Under the pieces are notes generated by a model. It saw only the letters and a list, made by a program, of their open reading frames with translations, was not told the DNA's origin and searched no databases. Of a DNA stretch of 34,535 nucleotides, positions 23,477-30,017 are shown one piece after another. The DNA is taken from assembly GCF_001591345.1 (NCBI RefSeq), contig NZ_BCUS01000067.1:1-34535 (forward strand), in the 5' to 3' direction. The stretch comes from Variovorax boronicumulans NBRC 103145 (GTDB lineage: Bacteria > Pseudomonadota > Gammaproteobacteria > Burkholderiales > Burkholderiaceae_C). Positions within the stretch are counted from its first letter, which is position 1, and each line of letters opens with the position of its first letter. Made by a program: the position numbers and the translations under genes.

Positions 23477-24374
23477 GCGCTTTTCTTCCCGGATTCGTTG
23501 TGCTGGACTGGCCCGAATTATCGGTGTGCTGCTGCTGGCCGCTGCCCTGGGGGCTTGCAGCGCGGTCAAGCTCGCCTACAACAACCTGCCCGAGCTGAGC
23601 TACTGGTGGCTCGACGGCTACTTCGACTTCGACGGCGCCCAGACCCCCAAGGTGCGCGACGAACTCGCCCAGCTGCTGGCCTGGCACCGCCAGAACGAGC
23701 TGCCGCGCATCATCGGCCTGCTGCAGGAGGCCCAGGGCCTGGCGAGCGCCGAGGTGACGCCGGCCCAGGCCTGCCAGCTGGCCGACCGGGTCCGCGAGCG
23801 CCTGCTCGCCGTCACCGAGCGCGCGGAGGCCGCCAGCGCCGAACTCGCGCTGAGCCTGAGCGACGCGCAGCTGCAGCAGCTCGAACGCAAGTACGCGAAG
23901 AACAACACCGACTACCGCAAGGACTGGCTCGACCGCAGCCCCGCGCAGGTGCAGGACAAGCGCTACGACCAGTTCCTCGAGCGCCAGGAAGACTTCTACG
24001 GCCGCCTCACGGCCGAGCAGCGCGCGCTGCTGCGCCAGCAGGTGGCGCAGTCGGTGTTCAGCCCGAAGCTGGCGTACGAGGAGCGACGCCAGCGCCAGCA
24101 GGAGGCGCTGGTGCTGCTGCGCGGCTTCCAGGGCGGCAACGGCGGCCCGCGCGCGTCGCCGGCCGAGGCTCGCGCCGCGCTGCATGCCTACATCCAGCGC
24201 ATCGCCGATCCGCCGCCCGGCCCCTGGCGCGACCAGCAGCAGGCGCTGCTGCAGGAAGGCTGCCGCAACCTGGCGGCGCTGCACAACACCACCAGCGCCA
24301 CGCAGCGCGAGCAGGCGGTGCGGCGGCTGCAGGCCTACCAGGGCGACCTGCGGCAGCTGGTGGCCGCGCGCTGA
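23475..24374 (+). CDS. DUF6279 family lipoprotein
   Basis: 299 residues. A signal peptide with lipobox LGAC (C28) is followed by SAVKLAYNNLPELSYWWLDGYFDFD, the usual opening of this family, and then a long, charged, mostly alpha-helical region rich in Glu, Arg, Gln and Leu. The protein should be membrane-anchored and face the periplasm; its function is unknown. The ATG at 23475 has GGAG 8 bases upstream and is the only start that yields a complete signal peptide. It therefore truly overlaps the glmU start codon on the other strand. It ends 14 bases before the convergent FNR-like regulator gene. Confidence 0.85.
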   Translation: MRFSSRIRCAGLARIIGVLLLAAALGACSAVKLAYNNLPELSYWWLDGYFDFDGAQTPKVRDELAQLLAWHRQNELPRIIGLLQEAQGLASAEVTPAQACQLADRVRERLLAVTERAEAASAELALSLSDAQLQQLERKYAKNNTDYRKDWLDRSPAQVQDKRYDQFLERQEDFYGRLTAEQRALLRQQVAQSVFSPKLAYEERRQRQQEALVLLRGFQGGNGGPRASPAEARAALHAYIQRIADPPPGPWRDQQQALLQEGCRNLAALHNTTSATQREQAVRRLQAYQGDLRQLVAAR

Positions 24375-24388
24375 GGCAGGCGGCGCCT

Positions 24389-25159
24389 TCAGATCATCGG
24401 CACCGGCCGCATGGGGCGCTCGAAGTAGTCGCCCAGCGTTTCGAGCGCATGCGGCTCCAGGATGCGCAGCCAGCCGCCGTCGAGCTTGTACAGGCCCAGG
24501 CGCTGCAAGCGCCGCATCGTCTTGTTGGTGTGCACCAGCGACAGCCCCAGCGCGTCGGCGATGTGCTGCTGGTTGAACGGAAACTCCACCCAACCGTCGC
24601 GCACCATGCCCACGCGCTGGGCGCGCCGGTACAGGTGCATGAGCAGCATGGCCACGCGCTCGCCGGCGTTGCGGCGCCCGGCGGTGACGAGGTGGTCGTC
24701 CACCAGCTTTTCCTCACGCGCGGCCAGCCAGGTGATGTCGTAGCCGAGCCGGGGCTGGGTCTGGAACAGCGCCCACAGCCGCTCGCGGGCGAAGGCGCAC
24801 AGTGTGGCGTCGGTCACGGCCTCGACGCCGTGGGTCTGGCCGTCGGCAAACTCGTCCTGCAGGCCGATGAAGTCGCCGGGCAGCAGAAAACCCAGGATCT
24901 GCCGCCGGCCGTCGCTCAGGGTCTTGTAGCGAAAGGCCCAGCCCGCGTAGAGCGTGAACAGCTGCGGGCTGGCGCGGTGCTCGTCGACGATGGTGCCGCC
25001 CGCCTCGACACGCCGGGTGCCGCTGCGAAAGGACTGGATCGCCTCCAGCTGCTGCGCCGTCACCGGCAGGAAGGCCTCCAGGCGCCGCAGCGCGCAGTGT
25101 TCGCAGGGGTTCGCACCCTGCGGCGGGGAGGCGGCAACGGGGTAGTCCTCGAACTTCAC
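24389..25159 (-). CDS. Crp/Fnr-family regulator with FNR-like cysteines
   Basis: 256 residues. The N-terminus has C19 and C22 (NPCEHC), then a sensor beta roll with C121 (DATLCAFARE) and a C-terminal winged helix, QQHIADALGLSLVHTNKTM. FNR uses C20, C23, C29 and C122 to hold an oxygen-sensitive 4Fe-4S cluster; here the C29 equivalent is missing (A29), so a complete cluster would need another ligand. The recognition helix has V-H-T-N-K where FNR has E-T-x-S-R, so its DNA site should differ from the FNR box. Translation starts at GTG 25159; a stop in frame lies three codons upstream. TATAGT (25165-25170) ends 5 bases before, hinting at a leaderless mRNA. It diverges from the BLUF gene across a perfect palindrome. 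Confidence 0.88.
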   Translation of the reverse strand: MKFEDYPVAASPPQGANPCEHCALRRLEAFLPVTAQQLEAIQSFRSGTRRVEAGGTIVDEHRASPQLFTLYAGWAFRYKTLSDGRRQILGFLLPGDFIGLQDEFADGQTHGVEAVTDATLCAFARERLWALFQTQPRLGYDITWLAAREEKLVDDHLVTAGRRNAGERVAMLLMHLYRRAQRVGMVRDGWVEFPFNQQHIADALGLSLVHTNKTMRRLQRLGLYKLDGGWLRILEPHALETLGDYFERPMRPVPMI

Positions 25160-25183
25160 GCCGCACTATAGGCTGGCGGGGCT

Positions 25184-25197
25184 ATGTCTTTTGACAT
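25184..25197. promoter_or_regulatory. palindrome ATGTC-N4-GACAT between FNR-like regulator and BLUF gene
   Basis: A perfect 5-bp inverted repeat with a 4-base spacer, the same geometry as an FNR box but different bases. It sits in the 93-base divergent region, about 25-38 bases upstream of the regulator start and 56-69 upstream of the BLUF start. Binding by the adjacent regulator is a reasonable guess, because its recognition helix also departs from FNR. The right half also reads TTGACA (25191-25196), a consensus -35 on the plus strand, with no well-spaced -10. Confidence 0.5.
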
Positions 25198-25232
25198 TTC
25201 GAGGCGCAGGATGGCCCCCTAGACTCGAAACG

Positions 25233-25256
25233 ATGTCCCCTTCTTGCACCGCATGA
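25233..25256 (+). CDS. possible 7-codon upstream ORF overlapping the BLUF start
   Basis: ATG at 25233 opens a 7-residue frame (MSPSCTA) whose TGA overlaps the BLUF ATG as ATGA (25253-25256). TAGACT (25220-25225) ends 7 bases before the first ATG, so a transcript could begin on it. Neither ATG has a clear ribosome-binding sequence. A short leader that couples translation to the receptor would explain both facts, but chance cannot be excluded for so short a frame. Confidence 0.25.
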   Translation: MSPSCTA

Positions 25257-25669
25257 CACAAGAACAAGCCTCTGCAGAACTCCTGTACGAATTCCTCTAT
25301 TGCAGCCTGCTCGCCCCCGACCTGCCGCCCGCCACCGTGGGCGCGATCGTCACCCAGGCCCGCGCGCGCAATGCCGAGGACGGCATCTCCGGCCTGCTGG
25401 TGTTCGACGGCCAGTGCTTCTGCCAGCATTTCGAGGGGCCGCACGAGGCGGTGCAGGCGCTGATGGCGCGGCTGCAGCGCGATCCGCGCCACGTGGCGCT
25501 CGTGGTGGTCCACGACGGCCCGCTGGCCGCCCGGCGCTACAGCGGGTTTGCGATGGGCCTGGCCGAATGCGAAGGCCCCGACCCGGTCTCGGGTCTGCGG
25601 GCCCTGCGCGGCGAGGCGGCGCTGGCGCACTTCCTGGCGCTGCGCGCCAGCTTCGACATCAGCACCTGA
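25253..25669 (+). CDS. BLUF-domain blue-light receptor (single domain)
   Basis: 138-residue flavin-binding photoreceptor consisting of little more than one BLUF domain. Aligned by memory to AppA without gaps, the key flavin-site residues are Y16, N40 and Q58 (equivalents of Y21, N45 and Q63), followed by FEG and the RDPRH segment typical of the family. The position of AppA W104 is F99, with the neighbouring methionine kept (M101). Tyr and Gln suffice for the red-shift photocycle in the family, so it should sense blue light. No output domain is attached, so it must act through a partner, as PixD-type proteins do. It diverges from the FNR-like regulator and ends before a bidirectional terminator. 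A TTG at 25244 is an alternative start. Confidence 0.9.
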   Translation: MTQEQASAELLYEFLYCSLLAPDLPPATVGAIVTQARARNAEDGISGLLVFDGQCFCQHFEGPHEAVQALMARLQRDPRHVALVVVHDGPLAARRYSGFAMGLAECEGPDPVSGLRALRGEAALAHFLALRASFDIST

Positions 25670-25711
25670 CCGGCTGACCGATTTGACCGATTGAAAACGA
25701 CGGGCAAAGAA

Positions 25712-25733
25712 AAAGGCGGCCGAAGCCGCCTTT
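25712..25733. terminator. bidirectional intrinsic terminator (BLUF gene / DUF2917 gene)
   Basis: AAAGGCGGC (25712-25720) and GCCGCCTTT (25725-25733) form a perfect 9-bp stem around CGAA. A-rich sequence precedes it and TTTGTT ends it on the plus strand; on the minus strand the stem is followed by TTCTTT. It lies between the convergent ends of the BLUF and DUF2917 genes and fits an intrinsic terminator for both. Confidence 0.88.
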
Positions 25734-25764
25734 GTTCAGAAGAGCCGGGAGTGCAGGCGGTCGG

Positions 25765-26082
25765 TCAGACCGGGTCCCACACGTAGGTGGCACCGTAGCC
25801 ATCCCAGGCTTCCATGACGATGCGCTGGCCGGCGGCCACGGTGAGCGATTCGCCCGGGGCCAGCACGATGTCTTCGCTGGGGCCGTGGGCGGTGGCGTCG
25901 GGCGTGACCCACACGCGGCCCTGCTTGACGCGCAGCACGCTCGCCGACCGCGCCTTCAGGCTCATCGCCTCGCCGGGCGCAATCTGCCAGGCGCCACGGC
26001 GCACGGCCGGCGGAATGGCCGCGGTGCGGGTGGAACGGGACAGGGAAGCGAGCGATTCGTTGGTGCAGACGGCGGTGGACAT
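25765..26082 (-). CDS. DUF2917 family protein
   Basis: 105 residues, no signal peptide or membrane segment. After about 30 variable residues comes the DUF2917 pattern: WQIAPGEAMSLKA, LRVKQGRVWVTPD, DIVLAPGESLTVAAGQRIVMEAW and a C-terminal ATYVWDPV. It resembles a single cupin-like beta sandwich, without the histidines of metal-binding cupins. The ATG at 26082 has AAGGAG about nine bases upstream. It diverges from a LysR-type regulator across a perfect LysR-type box, placed about 63 bases before a candidate start of its transcript, so activation by that regulator is likely. The biochemical role of the family is unknown to me. A second DUF2917-like gene lies at 21664-21999. Confidence 0.85.
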   Translation of the reverse strand: MSTAVCTNESLASLSRSTRTAAIPPAVRRGAWQIAPGEAMSLKARSASVLRVKQGRVWVTPDATAHGPSEDIVLAPGESLTVAAGQRIVMEAWDGYGATYVWDPV

Positions 26083-26199
26083 GATGAGGACTCCTTGGCT
26101 GATCCGAAGCGCCTTTGACAGACAGAGAGGTTGGCGCAGTTCGGGAATGAATGATCGTTTTTGCGGCCTTGGAGGTCCAATGAAAACGAGGTAGCCTAC

Positions 26200-26218
26200 T
26201 GATGCGATTCCCGCATCA
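26200..26218. promoter_or_regulatory. LysR-type box TGATGCG-N5-CGCATCA
   Basis: A perfect 7-bp inverted repeat with a 5-base spacer, containing the T-N11-A core of LysR-type sites, in the 175-base region between the LysR-type gene and the DUF2917 gene. A candidate minus-strand -35 (TTGGAC, 26175-26180) would put transcription of the DUF2917 gene near 26146. The box would then centre about 63 bases upstream of it, the usual activating position. Confidence 0.7.
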
Positions 26219-26257
26219 ATCAACTGGGCGCCGGGAACGCACACCAAAGTCATACCC

Positions 26258-27241
26258 ATGCAACATTCGCAAACCCACCTGCGCTCCCGCCCGATCTCCG
26301 CGGGGCACCTGCGGGCCTTCGAGGCGGTCGCGCGGCACCTCAATTTCCGCGCGGCGGCCGAGGAAATGGCGCTCACCCAGTCGGCCGTGAGCCGGCAGAT
26401 CCAGTCGCTCGAAGAGGAAGTGGGCGTGTCGCTGTTCCTGCGCCACACGCGGGCCGTGGAGCTGACCAGCGCCGGGGCGCAGCTGCTGCTGTCGGTGCAG
26501 CAGGCGCTGCCGCGCATCGACATGGCGGTGCGGCAGATTCGCCAGAGCGCGGGGCGCAAGAGCGTGGCGCTCACCACCTTTGCCTCGTTCGCCTCGATGT
26601 GGCTGATCCCGCGGCTGGAAGCCTTCCAGCGCGACAACCCCGAGATCGACATCCGCATCGACGCCAGCGACATCGCGGTCGACCTCGACGTGGCCGACGT
26701 GGACATCGCGCTGCGCTACGGCCCGCCCGAAGGCATGCCGCCCGGCGCCGTGCGGCTGTTCGGCGAGACGCTGACGCCGGTGGCGAGCCCGTGGCTCATC
26801 AAGAGCAACCCGCCGATCAAGACGCCGGCCGACATCGCCCGCTTCACGCTGATCGAGGCGGGCGACGCGCACCGCACGCACCTGGAATGGCTCACGTGGC
26901 GGCGCTGGTTCGAAGTGAACGGGCTGGAGCGCGCGCAGCCCAAGCGCTGGCTCTATTTCAACTATGCCTACCAGATGGTGCAGGCCGCGCTCACGGGCCA
27001 GGGCCTGGTGCTGGCGCGCAGTTCGCTCATTGCCGAAAGCCTGGCCAACGGCGACCTGATCGAGGTGCTGCCGCAGCACCGGCTGGATTCACCGATGGCC
27101 TACTGGCTCATCTCGGGGCCGCGCAATGCGCTGCGGCCCGAGATCAAGGCCTTTTCCGACTGGCTGGAGGCGCAGGCCGTGACCACGCGCCAGACCATCG
27201 GCGAGGTGCCCGACCCCGACACGGTGGACAACCTCGATTGA
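26258..27241 (+). CDS. LysR-type transcriptional regulator, GcvA-like
   Basis: 327 residues. An N-terminal winged helix (about 15-75; LRAFEAVARHLNFRAAAEEMALTQ then SAVSRQIQSLEEEVG) is followed by a linker helix and a two-lobed effector domain. The segments SFASMWLIPRLEAFQ and ADVDIALRYG are typical of the GcvA/AmpR branch. It should act as a tetramer that activates a divergent gene and represses itself; the perfect box at 26200-26218 supports this for the DUF2917 gene. The ATG at 26258 precedes the helix-turn-helix by the usual distance. The effector is unknown. It ends 117 bases before the convergent 5-formyl-THF cyclo-ligase gene, with repeat hairpins between. Confidence 0.92.
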   Translation: MQHSQTHLRSRPISAGHLRAFEAVARHLNFRAAAEEMALTQSAVSRQIQSLEEEVGVSLFLRHTRAVELTSAGAQLLLSVQQALPRIDMAVRQIRQSAGRKSVALTTFASFASMWLIPRLEAFQRDNPEIDIRIDASDIAVDLDVADVDIALRYGPPEGMPPGAVRLFGETLTPVASPWLIKSNPPIKTPADIARFTLIEAGDAHRTHLEWLTWRRWFEVNGLERAQPKRWLYFNYAYQMVQAALTGQGLVLARSSLIAESLANGDLIEVLPQHRLDSPMAYWLISGPRNALRPEIKAFSDWLEAQAVTTRQTIGEVPDPDTVDNLD

Positions 27242-27265
27242 TAGAAAGGATTTGTCCCTTCCAGG

Positions 27266-27318
27266 AACACCGCGGAACCGGCTTTGCCGGGCCGCTGGTG
27301 TTGCCCCCGGTGAGGGGG
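27266..27318. repeat. tandem hairpins between convergent genes, repeat-like
   Basis: AACACC-GCGG-AA-CCGGC (27266-27282), loop TTT, then GCCGG-G-CCGC-T-GGTGTT (27286-27302) form a 15-bp stem with only small bulges. A second stem CCCCC/GGGGG (27304-27318) follows directly. Further downstream (27319-27356) the sequence GCGAAGCGACACGAAGTG looks like part of the same unit. From memory, this resembles an intergenic repeat common in Comamonadaceae. It may also serve as a bidirectional terminator for the LysR and cyclo-ligase genes. Confidence 0.7.
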
Positions 27319-27358
27319 TTGGCGAAGCGACACGAAGTGCGCGCAGCCTGGGGGAGAG

Positions 27359-27976
27359 TCAAGTGACTGGCCAGACGACGCCGTTGTCGTTCAGGATGGC
27401 ATCGAGCGGCAGGTCGTGCGCTTCGGGCTCGAAGTCTTCGAGGAAACCGTTCGTGAAGCCCAGCCCCACCGTGAAAGGCCGGGGCTCGAGCGCCGCCAGC
27501 GTGCGGTCGTAGAAACCGCCGCCGTAGCCCAGCCGGTAGCCGCCCGCGCTGTAGCCCACGCAGGGCACGAACAGCAGGGTCGGCACGATCAGCTCGGTGT
27601 CCTTGGGCTTGGGAATGCCGTAGGCGTCTTCTTCCATCTGGCAGCCCGGGTACCAGGCATGGAAGGTGAGCGTCTTGTGAACTTTGTCGATCACCGGCAG
27701 TCCGATGCGGCGGCGCTGCGTTTCTTCCATGAGTTCGCCGTCTTCCTTCCAGCGATGCAGTGCGGGCAGCGGGTCGAACTCGCCCTTGATCGGCCAGTAG
27801 GCGCCGATCACGGTGTCGGGCCGGCCGACCAGCCAGATCCGCATCACGCGCTGCAACAGGTCGGCCCGCGCAAGGCGGTCGGGCAGCGCCAGCCGCTGCT
27901 CGATGAGCGCCTTTCGCAGTTGACCCTTCAGAAAACTCGCCGTGGCCGAGGTGTCGGCATCCTTTGACTTGTCCAT
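27359..27976 (-). CDS. 5-formyltetrahydrofolate cyclo-ligase
   Basis: 205-residue enzyme that converts 5-formyl-THF to 5,10-methenyl-THF with ATP, salvaging inactive folate. Family motifs are an N-terminal basic helix (KGQLRKALIEQRLAL), the substrate-site segment GAYWPIKGEFDP, and the ATP-binding loop SAGGYRLGYGGGFYDRTL. The usual length is about 190-200, so it is complete. ATG 27976 follows GGGG in the ribosome-site position. It starts only 9 bases from the start of the divergent transglycosylase gene, so the promoters of each must lie within the other's coding region or overlap tightly. In many proteobacteria the homologue (ygfA/fau) follows the 6S RNA gene ssrS; I see no 6S-like structure here. 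Confidence 0.93.
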   Translation of the reverse strand: MDKSKDADTSATASFLKGQLRKALIEQRLALPDRLARADLLQRVMRIWLVGRPDTVIGAYWPIKGEFDPLPALHRWKEDGELMEETQRRRIGLPVIDKVHKTLTFHAWYPGCQMEEDAYGIPKPKDTELIVPTLLFVPCVGYSAGGYRLGYGGGFYDRTLAALEPRPFTVGLGFTNGFLEDFEPEAHDLPLDAILNDNGVVWPVT

Positions 27977-27985
27977 AATCCCCCG

Positions 27986-30016
27986 ATGCAGTTCCCAAGC
28001 ATTTTGGCATCCGCGCGCGCTCGTCAGCGTCGCGGCGCGCCCGCCCTGGTTTTTTCCGCCGTTCTCGCACTCGCCGCGCTGCTGTCGCAACAGCCCGCCG
28101 CCGCGCAGAACAACACCAACGACGACGTGCTGGTCCAGATGAAGCAGGCCTTCCAGCGCGGCGACAAGGCCCGTCTCACGGCCCTGCTGCCGCAGGCGCG
28201 CGGCCACGCACTCGAACCCTGGGCCGCCTACTGGGAGCTCAAGGCCCGCCTGCAGGAGGCCGCGCCCAACGAGGTGCAGGACTTCTACGCGCGTTACCCC
28301 AACACCTACCAGGAAGACCGCCTGCGCAACGACTGGCTGCTGCTGCTCGGCCAGCGCCGCGACTGGGACGGCTTTGCCGCCAACATCGCCGGCTTCCGCA
28401 TGGGCGACGACGCCCAGGTGCGCTGCTACGCGGTGCTGGTCGACACGCTGCGCACCGGCACGGCCACGCAGGCGCAGGCCGACGAGGTGCGCCGCAACTG
28501 GTTCGCGCAGAAGGACAGCGACGACGGCTGCCTCACCGCCGCCGACCGCATGGTCGCGGCCCGCCTGATGACGACCAACGACGCCTGGAAGAAGGCGCGC
28601 CTGGCCATCGAGGCCAACCGGCCCGCCGCCGCGCGTGGTGCCGTCACCATCGCCGCGCCCGACGCGCTGCCGCTGTTCGAAGAGGTCAACGCCAGCGCCG
28701 CCAAGTTCCTCACCGGCCGCGCCTTCGTGGCCGCCAAGTCGCGCAAGGAACTGGTGGTGCTCGCGCTCATCAAGATCGCGGTGGCCGATCCCGACCAGGG
28801 CGCCGCGCAGCTCGACGGCAAGTGGGGCCCGATGCTCTCCGCCGAAGAGCGCAACTGGGTCTGGGGCACCATCGGCCGCGCGGCCGCGAACAAGCTCTCG
28901 CCGATGGCCGTGAGCTACTTCGGCAACGTCACGAAGAACAGCGACCTGTCCGACGACATGCTCGGCTGGCGCGTGCGCGCCGCCCTGCGCGCCAGCCAGT
29001 GGAAAGACGTCGCACCCGCCATCAACGCCATGAGCGACGCCGCCCAGCAAGACCCGATCTGGGTCTACTGGAAGGCCCGCGCACTGAGCAGCGCCGGCGG
29101 CGACGAGCGCCGCGCCCAGGCCCGCGAGCTGTACACCAGCATCGCCGGCACGCGCGGCTTCTATGAAATGCTGGCGCTCGAAGAACTGGGCCAGCGCGTT
29201 GTCGCGGCCACCCGGCCTGCGCCGCTCACGCCCGAAGAAAAGAACGCCGCGCGCACCAACCCCGGCTTGCAGCGCGGCCTGCAGGCCATCGGCATGGGCC
29301 TGCGTTCCGAAGGCACGCGCGAGTGGAACTACGCCACCAACCTGCACGACAAGGGCGGCATGGACGACCGCGCCCTGTTGGCCGCCGCCGACCTTGCCTG
29401 CCAGCGCGAGGTGTGGGACCGCTGCATCAACACCAGCGAGCGCACCAAGGGCGTGATCGACGTCGAGCAGCGCTTTCCCATGCCCTTCCACGACACGGTG
29501 CTGCGCAAGAGCCAGGACATCGGCCTGGACCCGGCCTACGTCTACGGCCTGATCCGCCAGGAAAGCCGCTTCATCATGGACGCGCGTTCGGGCGTCGGCG
29601 CCTCGGGCCTGATGCAGGTCATGCCCGCCACGGCGCGCTGGACCGCCCGCAAGATCGGCTTGACCGACTTCACGCCCGGCCAGATCAACGACCGCGAAAC
29701 CAACATCACCATCGGCACCAACTACCTGAAGCTCGCGCTCGACGACTTCGACGGTTCGATGGCGCTGGCCGCCGCGGCCTACAACGCCGGCCCGGGCCGC
29801 CCGCGCAACTGGCGCAACGGCCCGGTGATCGACGCGGCCATCTGGGCCGAGAACGTGCCCTTCAACGAGACGCGCGACTACGTGAAGAAGGTGCTGGCCA
29901 ACACCACCAACTACGCGGCCATCATCAGCGGCAAGCCGCAGTCGCTGAAGGAGCGCCTGGGCCGTGTGGGCCCGCGCAACGCCAACGAGCCCGAGCCCAA
30001 CAAGGACCTGCCCTGA
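27986..30016 (+). CDS. soluble lytic murein transglycosylase (Slt family)
   Basis: 676-residue periplasmic enzyme that cleaves the MurNAc-GlcNAc bond of peptidoglycan to form 1,6-anhydro ends. A signal peptide (cut after about AAA, residue 40) precedes a long superhelical U/L domain of short alpha-helical repeats (about 45-500). The C-terminal catalytic domain has the catalytic E526 in LIRQESRF, then SGVGASGLMQVMPATA and AAYNAGPGRPRNW. Length and order match Slt70, so it is intact. No ribosome site is evident before the ATG at 27986, nine bases from the divergent cyclo-ligase start. It precedes an MgtC-like gene with a single base between stop and start. It probably contributes to wall turnover. 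Confidence 0.94.
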   Translation: MQFPSILASARARQRRGAPALVFSAVLALAALLSQQPAAAQNNTNDDVLVQMKQAFQRGDKARLTALLPQARGHALEPWAAYWELKARLQEAAPNEVQDFYARYPNTYQEDRLRNDWLLLLGQRRDWDGFAANIAGFRMGDDAQVRCYAVLVDTLRTGTATQAQADEVRRNWFAQKDSDDGCLTAADRMVAARLMTTNDAWKKARLAIEANRPAAARGAVTIAAPDALPLFEEVNASAAKFLTGRAFVAAKSRKELVVLALIKIAVADPDQGAAQLDGKWGPMLSAEERNWVWGTIGRAAANKLSPMAVSYFGNVTKNSDLSDDMLGWRVRAALRASQWKDVAPAINAMSDAAQQDPIWVYWKARALSSAGGDERRAQARELYTSIAGTRGFYEMLALEELGQRVVAATRPAPLTPEEKNAARTNPGLQRGLQAIGMGLRSEGTREWNYATNLHDKGGMDDRALLAAADLACQREVWDRCINTSERTKGVIDVEQRFPMPFHDTVLRKSQDIGLDPAYVYGLIRQESRFIMDARSGVGASGLMQVMPATARWTARKIGLTDFTPGQINDRETNITIGTNYLKLALDDFDGSMALAAAAYNAGPGRPRNWRNGPVIDAAIWAENVPFNETRDYVKKVLANTTNYAAIISGKPQSLKERLGRVGPRNANEPEPNKDLP

Positions 30017-30017
30017 C

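Noticed and set aside
21387..24593. 1068-residue minus-strand frame over glmU and the MocR start
   Set aside because: It is in a different frame from glmU, MocR and the FNR-like gene and has repetitive Arg/Gly/Ala composition.
25191..25225. Consensus promoter TTGACA ... TAGACT for the BLUF gene
   Set aside because: The two boxes are 23 bases apart, too far for a standard sigma-70 promoter. I keep the palindrome and the TAGACT box as separate observations.
27976..28100. 6S RNA (ssrS) near the 5-formyl-THF cyclo-ligase gene
   Set aside because: ssrS often precedes this gene, but here only 9 bases separate it from the transglycosylase start, and no 6S-like long stem with a central bubble is visible.
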